Both the position numbers and the translations under genes were made by a program. A stretch of 64,000 nucleotides of DNA from positions 1-64,000 of the forward strand of contig WELA01003606.1 of NCBI GenBank assembly GCA_009602735.1, written 5' to 3'. This document shows, in pieces, positions 23,183-35,400 of the stretch; the first letter of the stretch is position 1, and every line of letters begins with the position of its first letter. The notes beneath the pieces are model-generated. The model made no database searches, was not told the origin of the DNA, and saw only the letters and a list, made by a program, of their open reading frames with translations. This DNA is from Mesotaenium endlicherianum (taxonomy: Eukaryota; Streptophyta; Zygnematophyceae; Zygnematales; Mesotaeniaceae).

Positions 23183-26100
23183 TCAGGTGGCAGGCGTGCC
23201 CTGATCTGGTTCCTCCTTCTCCTCAGGCTCTTTGAACGTCACAAAGGGAAGGAAGTATGTGTCCAGCTGCCAGTACATCTGCTGCAAGCCTTCCCACGTG
23301 GTGGCGTCGAAGCACTTCCTGACGGGCAGCGGCGTGAACTGGGACTGGAACCCTAGATGCGCCAGCTGGAGGGCCACCACCTGGCAGTACACGACGTGGA
23401 AGAAGGCGTTGTCTCCGCACAGCCCGTTGAAGAAGGAGTAGATCCCGTCGGGCTTCATGAGCTTCGGAAGCGCCTCATGGAACTGGTGCAGGTCGTCGTA
23501 GTACTCTCCGTAAGTGTCAAAAAAGATGCCTGCCAGAGCCGCCGTCGCAATCCCAGAAACACCTAGCTCATCCTTCACTATCCCCACCAAGTTCTAGAAA
23601 GGCTCACGCGGGTGACCAGTTGGCACAATCATATCACTCACTAGAGCAGCCCATTGAGGACCCCCCCACTCACTTGCTAAGAGGGAGAGAGGAGCGAGGG
23701 GGCGGGTGAAAGCAAGGAGGGATGCAAGGGGGGGGCATGCTGACCGTCGTAAGTGGCGAGCTGGGGCAGCACGTCCTGCCACCTGCCAAACACGAGGCGC
23801 ACCCCGGGCTTGTCGGCCCACCCCTGCGCTAGCATGCGCTGGTACACGTCGGGGTGCGCCTCAACGATGGTGTGCGACGCGGGGCTGCGCCTCTGAATGG
23901 CGTAGTCCACCAGGCCCATCCCGAACCCCACATTGAGAATGTCGCCACCCTGCAGCACCGCCCTCAAACCCCTCCCAACCCACCCCACCCCTCTTCCGCA
24001 CCCAGCCCCGCCCCGGAAACGCCACGCCAAAGTTTGAGTCAGAATGAGCTGGCAAAGAAGCTCGCGCCTGCCATGTGGCAAGAGGAGGAGAATGCAGTGC
24101 GTGTTTCTTTGTGACGGTTACACCTGAGGTTACGCATTGCCCCATTCTAGCAGACTTGACGCGAGTGAGTACAGAAAGTAGAGGCAGCAGACGCCTACTC
24201 TGGGAGGCGTCATCACCCCGTGACTGCACCATGTGCACAATTGAAGCACAAAAGAGCCGTTCACAAGCCAAGCACGTCTTTCGCATGATGACCACCGCCC
24301 CCCAGGTAACATGTAGTGAGCAGCCTGCTAGCACCACAAGCGCATGCATTACCACTGAGCACCTGTAGCTGCGGCTGCAAAGTTGCGGCTGCTGCTACGG
24401 CTTCTCTATGTGGCTGATGCCTGCCACCTGCTGGGCAGCTGTGAGGGTACGGGCCTCCATGAGGCGGCCAGGGGGCGCTCCGGCAGCAGCAGCAGCGCAT
24501 GTCGTATGCTTGTTCTCACACGCTCACGCTCATGCTCATGCTGGTCCTCGTGCATGTGCTTGTATGTGCAGTTCAGGGGTTGCAGGCAGATTCACAGAAC
24601 GTGTCGCGCATGTGGTGTGCGAGAGAGACGCGGCACACAGCTGCTGGCAGACGGCACGCGAGGTACCTGGTTGCATGCACATGGACCAATCACAGCACGA
24701 CACGCAGTGTGCTGTGCGGGGGGGAGGGGGGGGGGGGNNNNNNNNNNNNNNNNNNNNNNNNNNNNNNNNNNNNNNNNNNNNNNNNNNNNNNNNNNNNNNN
24801 NNNNNNNNNNNNNNNNNNNNNNNNNNNNNNNNNGGGGGGGGGGGGGGGGGGGGGCGGTGTGCGTGCGTGAGACGCACACGCGGAGCACACCTGCTGGCAG
24901 ATGGCGTGCGCGTGCGCCTCCATGAGCGGGCGCTCCCACGCCATCATGACGCCCTGCTGCTCTTCATCCACCAGGCGCGTCTCGCTGAACTCCACGCGCT
25001 GCTGCAGGTACTGCAGGTTGCCCGCCTTGCTGCCGCCGTTGCCAGAGGAGGAGGTCAGAAGGCTGCGGGCTGCGGCCCCCAGGATGAGCTCTGCACTTAC
25101 GCCTGCCAAATCGCCCCCACGCTCTGTCGGTAATCAGCAGGAGCTGTGCGCGGCTCATACTCTCGTATCTGGGAACCGAGCCTTATCCCCCCTTACCCTT
25201 GCACTTTCTCTCCACAGCGGGCACACCCCCTGGTAGGCGTGCCTGGCTCCCTCTCTCCCTCTCATGAGGCCTGGCAGGGCTGCTCATTGTCATAGCTGCT
25301 GCTGCTCATGCTGCTGCTGCTGCGCTGCCTCGCATGCCTCACAGCATGTCCCAGTCCGAGGACGTGTGTGACACTGTGTAAGTATGTGTTTGAAGGGTTA
25401 TTTGTGCATGTATGTGTGTGTGTGCATGTGCTCCATGTAGGACGAATGTGTAGGTAAGCGTGTAAGACCACGACTGCTCTTTGAGAGCAGCATAACATTT
25501 ACAAGAGAATGTGAGACATATCTCTTTGTCGTGTGCCAGGTGGCAGCACAACAACATGCACGAGCTTAAGCAGAAAACGCAAACTGCTCCCAGCTAGGTG
25601 GAGAAAGGCCCTCCATTATTTAAGACGACTGATGTATTATAAGACTGGGGGAAGCAAGCAATCTCTTGCCGCCCCCCTCCAAGCCCCCAGGCCTGCTTTG
25701 TCCCCTCACAGCTGCCCCCTTATTCCTTCTTTGCAAGCTCCTTGTTCCCACCGGGCTCCACATACAGCCCAACACAAGTAGTTTTCATAAAAGCCTCAAA
25801 CCCTCAGCCCTGACCCTGGGCCCCCTTCACCCCAAAGACCCTAGACCCTAAGCAATTGGCACATGCTCCCCCTCTGGCCTTGTCATTGCATGCCATCCAG
25901 ACAGAGCAAGAAGGGAGCTCCCATTCCACCAAGATACTCCTAGGAGGGCAGGCCTTACTCTCCCAACAAGTGCTGCAGCGCCCACTTCACCCCGGCCGCA
26001 TGCATCATGCTCCTTCCTCACTCCCTCCTCTTGATATTGAAAAGCAGCATGTGTGGTGCAGAGGAATGAGAGAACCAAACAGCAGCAGACATATGGCACC

Positions 26101-27163
26101 AAAAAAGAAACACTGGTTGGAAGCAACGTTTGGGGGAGGAGGGGGAGAGATGGAGGGGGGGCCGGGTGGGCAGGAAGAGGTTTGTCGAAGTAGGGTTTAG
26201 GTCCAGGAACCCTGCTCACTTGAGCCTTGGCCTTAGCAAGTGTAGAGATGCTCCACACACACAGAGACACACCCACGCACCTGCATCGATGAGAATATCG
26301 ACGACCGGCTGGTGCCCAGCATCCATGGCGTAGTCGCCAGCGCACAGGCCCTGCCTGTCGAGAGCGTTCCAGGGGGCTCCTTCCTCAAGCAGCTTCTTCA
26401 CCACCTCTGAGTGCCCCCCCTTCGCCGCTGCCATTAGCGGGCTTTCCCCCTTCCCCTCTTCCTGGAAGGTAACGTCTGCACCCTCCCTAGGGTAACAGTA
26501 GCAGGAGCAGCACAAAGGAGGGATTAAGTGGTGCACAGGGGGCATAGTGAGTAGTTTGTTGTTAAGTCATTTGCAGCAATTTTCTTCCATTTTATGTTCA
26601 GACACACTGAAGGCAAGCATCTTCTAGGCCTTCTCCTACACCCCAGAGGGACAGGGGAAGGTGATGCCTAAAGAAGAAGTGGAGAGGTGTCTAGTAGCTG
26701 CTGCTTAGGCATTAGTAGATGCTGCCAGAGACAGGCACTTGTCCGCAGCTCACGATTAGTGCCTTCTGGGGGACTGACAGCACGCCATGCTCGTCATTTG
26801 CAGTCCATTATGATCAGAGGAGAATCTGCCGGAGAGAGATAGTATGTAAGTACTGCCGGAGGTAGTGTAGCAAATTTTTCAAAAGTACCCACACAGGCTC
26901 GCCAGCAGCACTGAATTTCGAGTGAGACTCTCCATTGCTTTGGGGACCTGGCTCTAGTACTCGACCAGCAGCTCATTGAGTTTCCTTACGGAACAAAAGA
27001 GACAAGAATTTTCACATTCACTGATATTGAACGACATTGCAGCAGACAATTGATCAATTTCTCCTGACCATTCTTACCCTATGCAGCGTATAACTTCCTC
27101 AATTGAGCCGTCCCCAGCGGCTTTCAGCAAACGCTTCTGTGAGTGTGATTGTGACTGTTCCAT
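23183..27163 (-). CDS. RMT2: RMT2-like protein-arginine (delta-N) methyltransferase with ankyrin repeats (5 exons, 351 aa)
   Basis: Exons (minus): 27163-27078, 26486-26281, 25102-24891, 23949-23745, 23529-23183. Phases close (1056 nt). Ankyrin-type repeats occupy about residues 10-100 (LLKAAGDGSIEEVIRCI, SPLMAAAKGGHSEVVKKLL). A linker (MMAWERPLMEAHA) follows, then the Rossmann methyltransferase fold: SAM motif I ILNVGFGMG at 172-180, acidic strand IVEAHPD at 196-202, GRWQDV at 223-228 and FFDTYGEYY at 239-247. Yeast Rmt2 has this ankyrin plus GAMT-like layout and methylates the delta nitrogen of an arginine in ribosomal protein L12. Plant homologues are of similar length. Substrate identity here is inferred. 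Intron 3 contains an assembly gap flanked by long G runs. Confidence 0.93.
24721..24854. repeat. Poly-G tract around an assembly gap
   Basis: G-rich runs adjoin both sides of a 96-base N run (24738-24833) within RMT2-like intron 3. The gap is probably an unresolved homopolymer or G-rich repeat. Open frames running through the N bases are artefacts. Confidence 0.9.
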
Positions 27164-28207
27164 TGCACAAAGATTCCTTCCAAAATTTCGCTGAAGTCTG
27201 CCTGGTAAGAGCATATGACACTGCACAGTCTCTCACATGCACGTATTTTCTCAAAGCAGTGCCTCAATCCGACCTGTCATACTCTGTAGCTTATTTGCAG
27301 GTATAGAGGGGAATTATCTTCAGCGTCACTACGTATCCTTTACGTGGAGATTAAAGACTTCTTAGTGCAGTTGAAACCATGCTCGAAGGTGCAATAGAGC
27401 TCAGCAAGTTGTATTCGGGCACCAATGACGTTGTCTTTCATCACGTCTCGGAACTTATCATGCTCAACTATGAATAAGCAACGGTGTGAGAACTCAGTAA
27501 ACTACAGTGGCTGACATGTGGCAATTCAACGTGAAAGGAGCACTGCTGTGATGAGTGGGGTTACGTGAGAAAAACAGATAAATTCACTTCGCTGCTTCTA
27601 TTTAAACATATTGCTCTCTTATTTTAACCAATATCTTTTGATGGATACTAGTTTCTTCACTTCCTTGAAAACGGCATGACTGTATGTAATAAGTTCTTCA
27701 CTCAAAAATATAAGTGCTATTAGAAAGCAGTAAAATAATCAGGGTGAGGGCAGACTATACACTGCATTAACAGCTATTCATTGCATCATAATGTGTTCTT
27801 CTTCAGGACATCACCGAGTCTAGAATCATGAGCTTCCTAGATCATGGTAGTGCACAGGACATTCAAGCATGACCAGATATGCTCCACAAAGCAAAGCATG
27901 TGTTATACACAGCACTGGTGATCTGCTACCTTTGTTACAGGATGGCTTTAAAACTTCTGCAATACATACTTCATACACAAACATGCTATTGACGAACCCG
28001 AACTCGTAAGTTAGATGAAGTGTAGCTTAAAGTACTAAGTTCTAAATCAAATACCTTAAAATTACAGAAAGGCAAGCTCAATGCACCGATAAATCACACT
28101 AGCTTATATTCTGCTCCTACATTTCATGCACTTGTGTATATACAAGGACTCCGGCAACTCAGGAACCTGCCTAGCCACCCTCTCCTTACCTCCCTTGTGC
28201 TCACTAG
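27164..28207. promoter_or_regulatory. Region between RMT2-like start and SAYSvFN-protein stop
   Basis: About 1.0 kb. It must contain the RMT2-like promoter and 5' leader plus the 3' UTR of the upstream gene on the same strand. No further gene or distinct motif was recognised. Confidence 0.5.
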
Positions 28208-31200
28208 CTAAAACTGCCCTGCTCTAATATCCCTGTCAATTCTGTCAGCATTGAGAGTCCCTGGCAACTCTCGGAAGCCTTCATTGAAGATGGAGTATGC
28301 ACTGCAAGTAAGAGGACCAAGGGAAGAACGACCTATGAGAAAAGGTATTTGATACAACCTGGTGCTAGGTTCTGCGGTCACCTCTACCTCTGCAAAAATG
28401 CATGGTTGGAAAATGCATGCCAACCATCTTGGGGTGTGTCAACATGCTGTCTACCTGCGAAGGTCAGTAGCAAGCTCCTAAGGTGTGCCTCCATGATGCA
28501 TGATAAATCATCATATAAATTGGAAGAAGATATGCATTCTGCTCATGAAAGCTAGACAGTCGTGGCACAAGGACTTCCATGAGCTTTCAACAGGCAAAAA
28601 ACCGTTGCCCGCTGACCAGCGTTGGGACTTGACCAGTGATGTGCCTGAAGCATGAGGATACCTCTCGTCGCCCTCCTGCTTCTTTCCTAAGTTGAAGAAG
28701 ATGATGGCGAAGCATGTGCCAATCACCTGCAAACCGCCGCTTGCTGTGTTAAATCAAAATGTCTCCAGACAGATTTAAAAGGCAGCATCTCATCAAGAAC
28801 CGAAACAATGAGCCAATACACCCTACGATATAGGCTAGCTGACATGACGCCGTTGGAAGGCATGACTGGGGACACAGTAGAGCCTCCCACACTGCGCAGC
28901 ATCGAGGCCACCCTCCACTCCAAACCTACACTGCCATCCTCAGGGCGTAGTTGCAAGAAATGGCTGAGACCCAGGGAGGAAGGAAAGAGTAGGTACATAG
29001 ACGGGGCCAAGCTCCCAGCGCAGCTGGACTATCGGCGCCAGCAGGCACCACCCAAGGATGCACGCCCACGTGCGTAGCCGCAGCCAGAAGAACACCACCA
29101 GCGCTGGGTCTGCTCATCGATACATGCACAAGCATACCTTTGCTATTAAAGGGTCCTGGCGGGCAGGGACGGGGGAGGGGGTGTGTACGGGTGAGGGAGG
29201 GGGTGTGTGCGGGTGAAGGAGGGGGTGTGAGAATGACTGAAACCAAACAAGGGGCATGTGGCTTTCTACTTGTTAAGACAAGTATGTACAAGCCCTTAAC
29301 GAGTTGGCGTTTGGGCTGCTATGTGCACAACAAATAAAGCAAGGAGGGGCTTGTTTCAAACATACACGCACGTGCCATGTGCGCCCAGGTACATCTATGT
29401 TGGCCTGGCAGTGGGTACAAGATCCACTGACTGGCGCAGGCGCAGCAGACGTACAGGAAGCACGTGAGAGGGCCATGACACATGACGTGCCTGCTGCATA
29501 GTCACACAGCAAGTCTACTAACATGACACAATGGCTGGAGTAATTGGCCCAACGGAAGATGGGCCAGCTGAAGCTGTGCCAAGGAATGACTTACCAGGTA
29601 CCCTGAGAGTGTCGCGTAGATACGTTGCGAGTCTCCTCTCCAGGCAGCTCGCATGATCTGGCATCTTGAATCTCTGCCATCAGAGGGAAAGAGAGAATTT
29701 AACCACAAGTTACAGACACGTCCTAGAGACAGTAAGGTTGGATCTGATAGCATAGCAGGATGACTTGGGGGAGATAACAATCCGGTGGTCTTGTCCCACA
29801 CAATGATCAATTTTGTCAAGTTCAACGTGGACAAGTACAGAATTGTCACTAAGTCATGTCCTTTTACGAGCTAAAAATCCGCAGGCAAATTTTGGCATCA
29901 CAAGAGTCTAAGTAGCAACTCAGGAAAAGACAGTGAAGCAGAGTTGCCGACACTTGGCCACCAATGTCGTGGACGACCTCGCAGCAGAAGCGTGACTGGC
30001 AAGGGAAAAGAGGCGCAGGTGACGACTTACAAGGTCCTCATTGTCGTCTACAAGCTCCCCGTCCCTCGATGACACATGCTGGGGTGGTCCCCTGGGTGCA
30101 GCCATGGCTATGATGGTGCCTGTAGCAACAACAGCAGCAGCAGCAACAGCAGCGTCGCTGTGATGACACGTTCGCCTCGATCTCTGGGATATTAGCATCC
30201 AGTTGTATATTACATCAGCCAAGTGTCACCGGACATCACATTAAGCACAAGCAAGTACACTACACATCCGGCACGCAGAAAAGACGCAATTCCAAAAGAA
30301 AGAAGATTCATGTAACTCAAGGGTACAGTCAAGCAAGGCTAGGATAGCATATCACAAAGAGTACGAGAAAGCGGAAGTTGCAATCAAGGGCCCGCCAGGA
30401 GGCGCATTCCTTATCATGCATAAGCATTGCACGTTTCATGTGAGTTGCGTGCTGGCTTTGTCCCACAGGTATGGCAAAACAATAAGAATGAGAGCCACCC
30501 ATATGCAACGGCTCATTGTTTGCCAACGAGATTCACGAATCCCAGCAGAAGGGCTGGCGGTACCTGCTTCTCTATGGGTTTGCATAGAGCAAGGAAGGAA
30601 GAAGAAGCAAGGCATACACATTTACGTACCTCAGGCTGCCCCAAAGGTCCTACAAGAAACCTGGACACACTTTACAAATATCCCACAGGCATGTTCATAG
30701 GAGACCTCACTCCCGCCCAATAGACCATATACACAATTATATAGACGCCCACGAAATTTTATATACAAAAGGCAACAAGTGTGCGATGATAAGGGTGCTG
30801 CAGGCAGTATGTGTCTCCCTTATGTACATAAGAATGACGCATATGCTTACTTATTAATTTGTGGGATATCACATAGTGCAGAAACAATGAGTAACTGCTT
30901 AGATGAACTCAAGATGTGCAATATCTGGACATTGGCAGTGGCAAGCTGCTAAATGTACCTCCTTCACGCACTCCTGCTGGCTTATTCCAGGCCCCTTCAT
31001 TATTGTCCACCACTAGGGATTTCCCATCAGAAACCAGTTTCAGGTTGTCAAGTGACAGGCCTGTAGCAGTGGCCACCTCCTTCTTCAAGTCTGTTACCTG
31101 ACATCCATCAGTATGTGCGCTTTGTTGCAGTAAGCAAAGATGGCGCAACATTATGATTATACAACGCCGTTTCACAGGCGGTACTGGAAAACACCAGACT

Positions 31201-31520
31201 TTCAATACTCGGCTGCATAAGAAAGCCTTGCATGTGGCAGTAACATTTACAAATGATGGCTTGCTGTCCGTATCCACCTACATATGTCTCAGGAAGCTAC
31301 TGTCAGCATCTGCTATTGCCCGTAGCCTTCAGCGTGCTAATCTCCCAGAAGAATGTGCCGCCATACCACTGGTGCTTTACCGGCATATGCTGGACAAGCC
31401 ATCCCATGAGCCAGCTCCTTAAGAGTGACAAATTAAACTTTAGCATACCGTAATATTGGAAAGAACCCGCAACTCCTTCTTTCTGCTCGCTCCAACAGTC
31501 TTCACGTACACTAACACCAT
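28208..31520 (-). CDS. SAYSD1: Ubiquitin-like plus SAYSvFN-domain membrane protein (7 exons, 216 aa)
   Basis: Exons (minus): 31520-31449, 31097-30959, 30119-30031, 29673-29595, 29109-28997, 28726-28662, 28301-28208. Phases close (651 nt). The first ~70 residues look like a ubiquitin fold: beta hairpin MVLVYVKTVG / KELRVLSNI, helix TDLKKEVATATGLSLDN, then LKLVSDGKSL. After a linker comes FKMPDHASCLERRLATYLR, a hydrophobic hairpin (about residues 128-177, PALVVFFWLRLRTW and VIGTCFAIIFF) and the signature SAYSIFN at 186-192 with FRELPGTLNADRIDRDIR to the end. Human SAYSD1 carries this domain in the ER membrane and helps clear translocon-stalled, UFM1-modified ribosomes. The same role here is inference. 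The N-terminal ubiquitin-like part is an added module compared with the human protein as I know it. Confidence 0.9.
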
Positions 31521-32497
31521 GTTTCCAAGCAGCCCGATATTTGCTCAAAAAAGCATCTGCTCCGCATCACCTAAAGGTACGAACCCATAAGGAGCTCTAC
31601 AGGCTACTCGAGCATCTCCGCAGTGTCATTGCCTAGACATAAAGTGCCGGACGAGCAATGAGAAAACAACCAGCCTCATCCTCCCAGGGTTTAGATGGCC
31701 AGTTTACTGATGGTGGAAAAATGTTGACGCTAAACACTCGCTTACAACTCAAGGACTGCCTTGAGAGTCGCTTATAGTGAGAAGTTACTGTTAAAGCAGT
31801 CTCGTTTTAAATTGGAGATGTGGCTTGCTCTTTTCAGAATGCCTACCGTAGTCAAAGCTAGAGAATACTTGAAGGCTGTCAAGATCAAGGCACACAAAGT
31901 AACTTCAAGATTCGAGGGCAGTCAATAGTGCACCCAACTTCCGACCGAGCAGTTTGAAGTGGATTCACGATTCATTTAGGCAAGCAAAAGCAGAGGCACG
32001 CATCCACAATTATCGAGGTCAATCGAGGTGACCAGAGGCAAGCAGAGGTGATAAAAAATTAAATATTGGTTGACCGGCTTGACCTATTTGCATGCGCCAG
32101 TTTGTGGCAGTTCGTCGTCGATAAACTTGACTTTGGTTGACCAGCAAAAACCAACCACGTTGACGTCGTTCAATATCGTGGGAGATTTCATTTCTAGTCC
32201 TTATACCCGTATAAACCCCGCTTGTCGGGGTGTGCGCTTCAAAAGTTACAAAATTATGCAGCTACAATAACGATGCCGGTGTTTTAACGAGCCAATGAGG
32301 TCGATCATAAATGCGAAGACCACTTGACAAATACCGTGAAACAACTTGGTTGTATGACAGCAGGTCAAGTCGATTTAAGGTGAAATCATTGAGACGCTTC
32401 ATTCATAACTTCTGGCGAGTCGCTGGACGATGTACAACCAACATCTGAAGTAGCTTCTGACTGACTACGGCTGCTGATTTTTAACGTGTCTGGCAGC
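31521..32497. promoter_or_regulatory. Divergent promoter region with TTGAC (W-box-core) cluster
   Basis: 977 bp between two start codons pointing apart (SAYSvFN protein minus, cyclophilin-RS plus). Eight TTGAC/GTCAA words lie in about 420 bp (32019-32365), against roughly one expected by chance; one overlaps TGACGTC. A TATA-like tataaacc sits at about 32210-32217, upstream of the cyclophilin start. TTGAC is the core bound by plant WRKY factors. Function here is not shown. Confidence 0.5.
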
Positions 32498-35400
32498 ATG
32501 GGGAAGAAAAAGGAGAATCCGCATGTTTTCTTCGATGTCAGCATTGCCGGAGAACCTGCAGGCCGGATGATTATAGAGGTCAGATATCAACCATCGTATG
32601 CAGCTTCTTCCGCGCGAATTTGTCCAAGGCTCATGAAGGATTCGAGACGCTAGAAGGATATGCAGGGATTTGACAACTTCAGTTTGGCCTGTGATGTATG
32701 CAGTTGTATGAAGATGTGGTTCCCAAGACTGCAGAAAATTTTCGTGCCTTGTGCACAGGTAAGCGTTTTTCCTGCAATATAATGCGGGGTCTGTGCATGT
32801 ACTAGCTCTCTTTTGAATTTCTTTGTCGCATTTAGTCAAATTTAGCTCCAAGGAGTCCCCTTACAGCATTCTGGTCACTTGGCAGCAAGCATAAGCAAGA
32901 TCTGTTTTCAAAAGACTCTCGCTTGCGTGGATATCTGGTCAGGGGAAAAGGGGATAGGCGAAGTGACGAAGAAACCTCTGCACTTCAAAGGCTCCACATT
33001 CCATCGTGTGATCCCAAGCTTTATGGCACAGGTAGCATGCCGTTGTTGACAAATTTGGCTGCTATACTCTTGTTATAGCAAGTGCAGCTCATATAATTGT
33101 ATGTACTGTGTAATATCTTACTCTTGGCCCATATTCGTCATACTTGTTCTCATCAGCAGGTTCAGCTGCTATGATAGTATGTGACGTGTCTTATCCTACT
33201 CTTGGCCCATATTTGTCACACCTCTCACTTGTAAGCTCATGTTAGTTTTCTTCCTGCATATGAGACCCGTCTGCCTTTCCTTACTCGTATTTTTGCATAT
33301 ATTCATGTACGTCTGCAGGGCGGAGATTTCTCCAATAAGGATGGTTGGTCCCAGAATAACCCTCCACTTTTACATCTTTGGCATCTCTGGCTTACTCAGG
33401 TGGCTGTTATCTGTGATGTGACACTCAAATGATATTCCAGATAAATATTTTGAGATGTGCTCGTCGGTTCCATGACTTTGTGTTTTGCTGCGTGGCATGA
33501 CTTTTATGAGTAATTCTGAAGTTGAGCAGCATCATGAGCATTTTGAAATATTGATATTTAAGTTCCTGTTCATGTATATCTATACTGAAAGAGTTTGAGG
33601 CGTTGATTTCGTGTTTACAGGGACTGGGGGGGAGAGCATTTACGGAGGAAAATTTGAAGGTTTGGCTTTTGCAAACTGGACCTTGCTGTGCCTGGGGGGA
33701 CATGTTGAGTGGTCAAAGTTCTGTTTTCTTAACTAGTATACTAATAGGGGGTTTTAAGTAATCATAAGACGGAGTTCATGTTTGTTTTTTACTGAATGTA
33801 GTAAGTAGTAAGTCTGCCAGGATCCCTTTTGCTGCTGAAATGCTTTGGGCAGATTGCCATCATGTGTTGCAAGGGTTATTGATGGGTCTGGCAGTTCAAA
33901 CAAACTTTCTGGCCAGGTAACCACACTGTGTGTCAGGTAAATCATCCCTAGCTTCTTGGTGGTGAAGCGACGGTCCTCGTAAATATTGCTGGCACTTGTC
34001 ACAATAAGAAACCGTATACATTATGGACTTGGATCATGCTGCAGGTATCGATTTTAAATGTGTTTCAGTTTACTGGATGCATTGCAGATGAAAATTTCAT
34101 ACTCAAACACAGTGGTGCTGGTACCTTATCTATGGCAAATGCTGGACCTAATACCAATGGTTCTCAGTTCTTCATCACGTTCAAAGCGACCCCTCACTTG
34201 GATGGGTATGTCGCCTTTTCATCTTCCATTTATATCTTCATAAGTATATGAAGGTGATAGCCTTTGCTCGTGCCACTTCTGGTCAATAATGATATGCATT
34301 CATCATAACTGTTAGTATGGAGGTCTTCTGAGCTTTTTGTACAGTATGGCCCTACATCACAGTGTGGTAGAGGGAAGCCTGTCGGAACTGACGGCAGGCC
34401 ATTTTTGTTTGGGTACTTTGTTGCAGGTCATCTGTCTAGAACAACTATCAGATTCCATGTTTCATTGTGGAATTCATATGCCATTCGATTGTATTTACTG
34501 CCAACTTTTTGATTGAGCAGCATTTATTTGCAAACTACTAGTATGTGTGTGCCATGTGTAGGTGTGCCTCCATCGTTGCGACAGGTGATCATTTCTATGT
34601 CATATCTTTATGTTTGCAGGAAGCACGTTGTTTTCGGAAAAGTTGTGAAGGGCATTGACATTGTCAGCATGATAGAGGAGCAGCCAACTGGACAGCGCGA
34701 CAGACCTGCAATTCCTATCAAGATTGTGAAGTGTGGAGAGGTGCTGGCTGAAGTTAAAAGTGCAGTTGCACTAGTAAAAGCCTTAGTCACAAAAGGTGGT
34801 GACAAAGTTGTAGAGAAGAATAGGAAGCACTCGAAGAAAGAGGTACAGAGCGGGGAGAGTGAAGACACTGACGAGAGTGATGAGGACACAGAGAAGAAAA
34901 AGGAGAAGAGTGTGAAGAAAGGGAAAGGCACTAGGAAGGTAGCCAAAAGAAGTAAGCGGGACAAAAAGAGCACCTCTAGCAAGAAGTCCAAGAAATATTT
35001 GTCAAGCTCGGAAAGTGACTACTCAAGCTCAGACTATTCCTCCTCTGACTCTGATGAAGATGAGTCGCTCTCAGGTTCGGACTCAGAGTCAGAAAGTGAA
35101 GACGACAGGAAGCGAAGGAGGAAAGAAGCAGGGAAGGGCGGTAAGAACAGAAAGCAGTCTGCTAAGAAGAGCAAGTACGACAAACAGAGGCCTTCTAAAA
35201 GCAGCAGGAAAAAGAACAGGTGACTTACTTGGACCCTGGTTTATGGTTTGAACTTGTGACTGCTTCTTTGCCGAGGAGTGGAAAACGTGCTTGAAGCCCA
35301 CTTTGAATTGCAATGTTAAATAAGTTGGCTTGTGGTGACATGAATACCTTGGCTTGTATTGTCTTCTTTCCAGCAGATATTCGGACACTGATAGCAGCGA

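Noticed and set aside
24383-25133. Long plus-strand open frames (up to 241 codons) opposite RMT2 exon 3
   Set aside because: They run through the N gap and poly-G, and are antisense to a well-supported exon.
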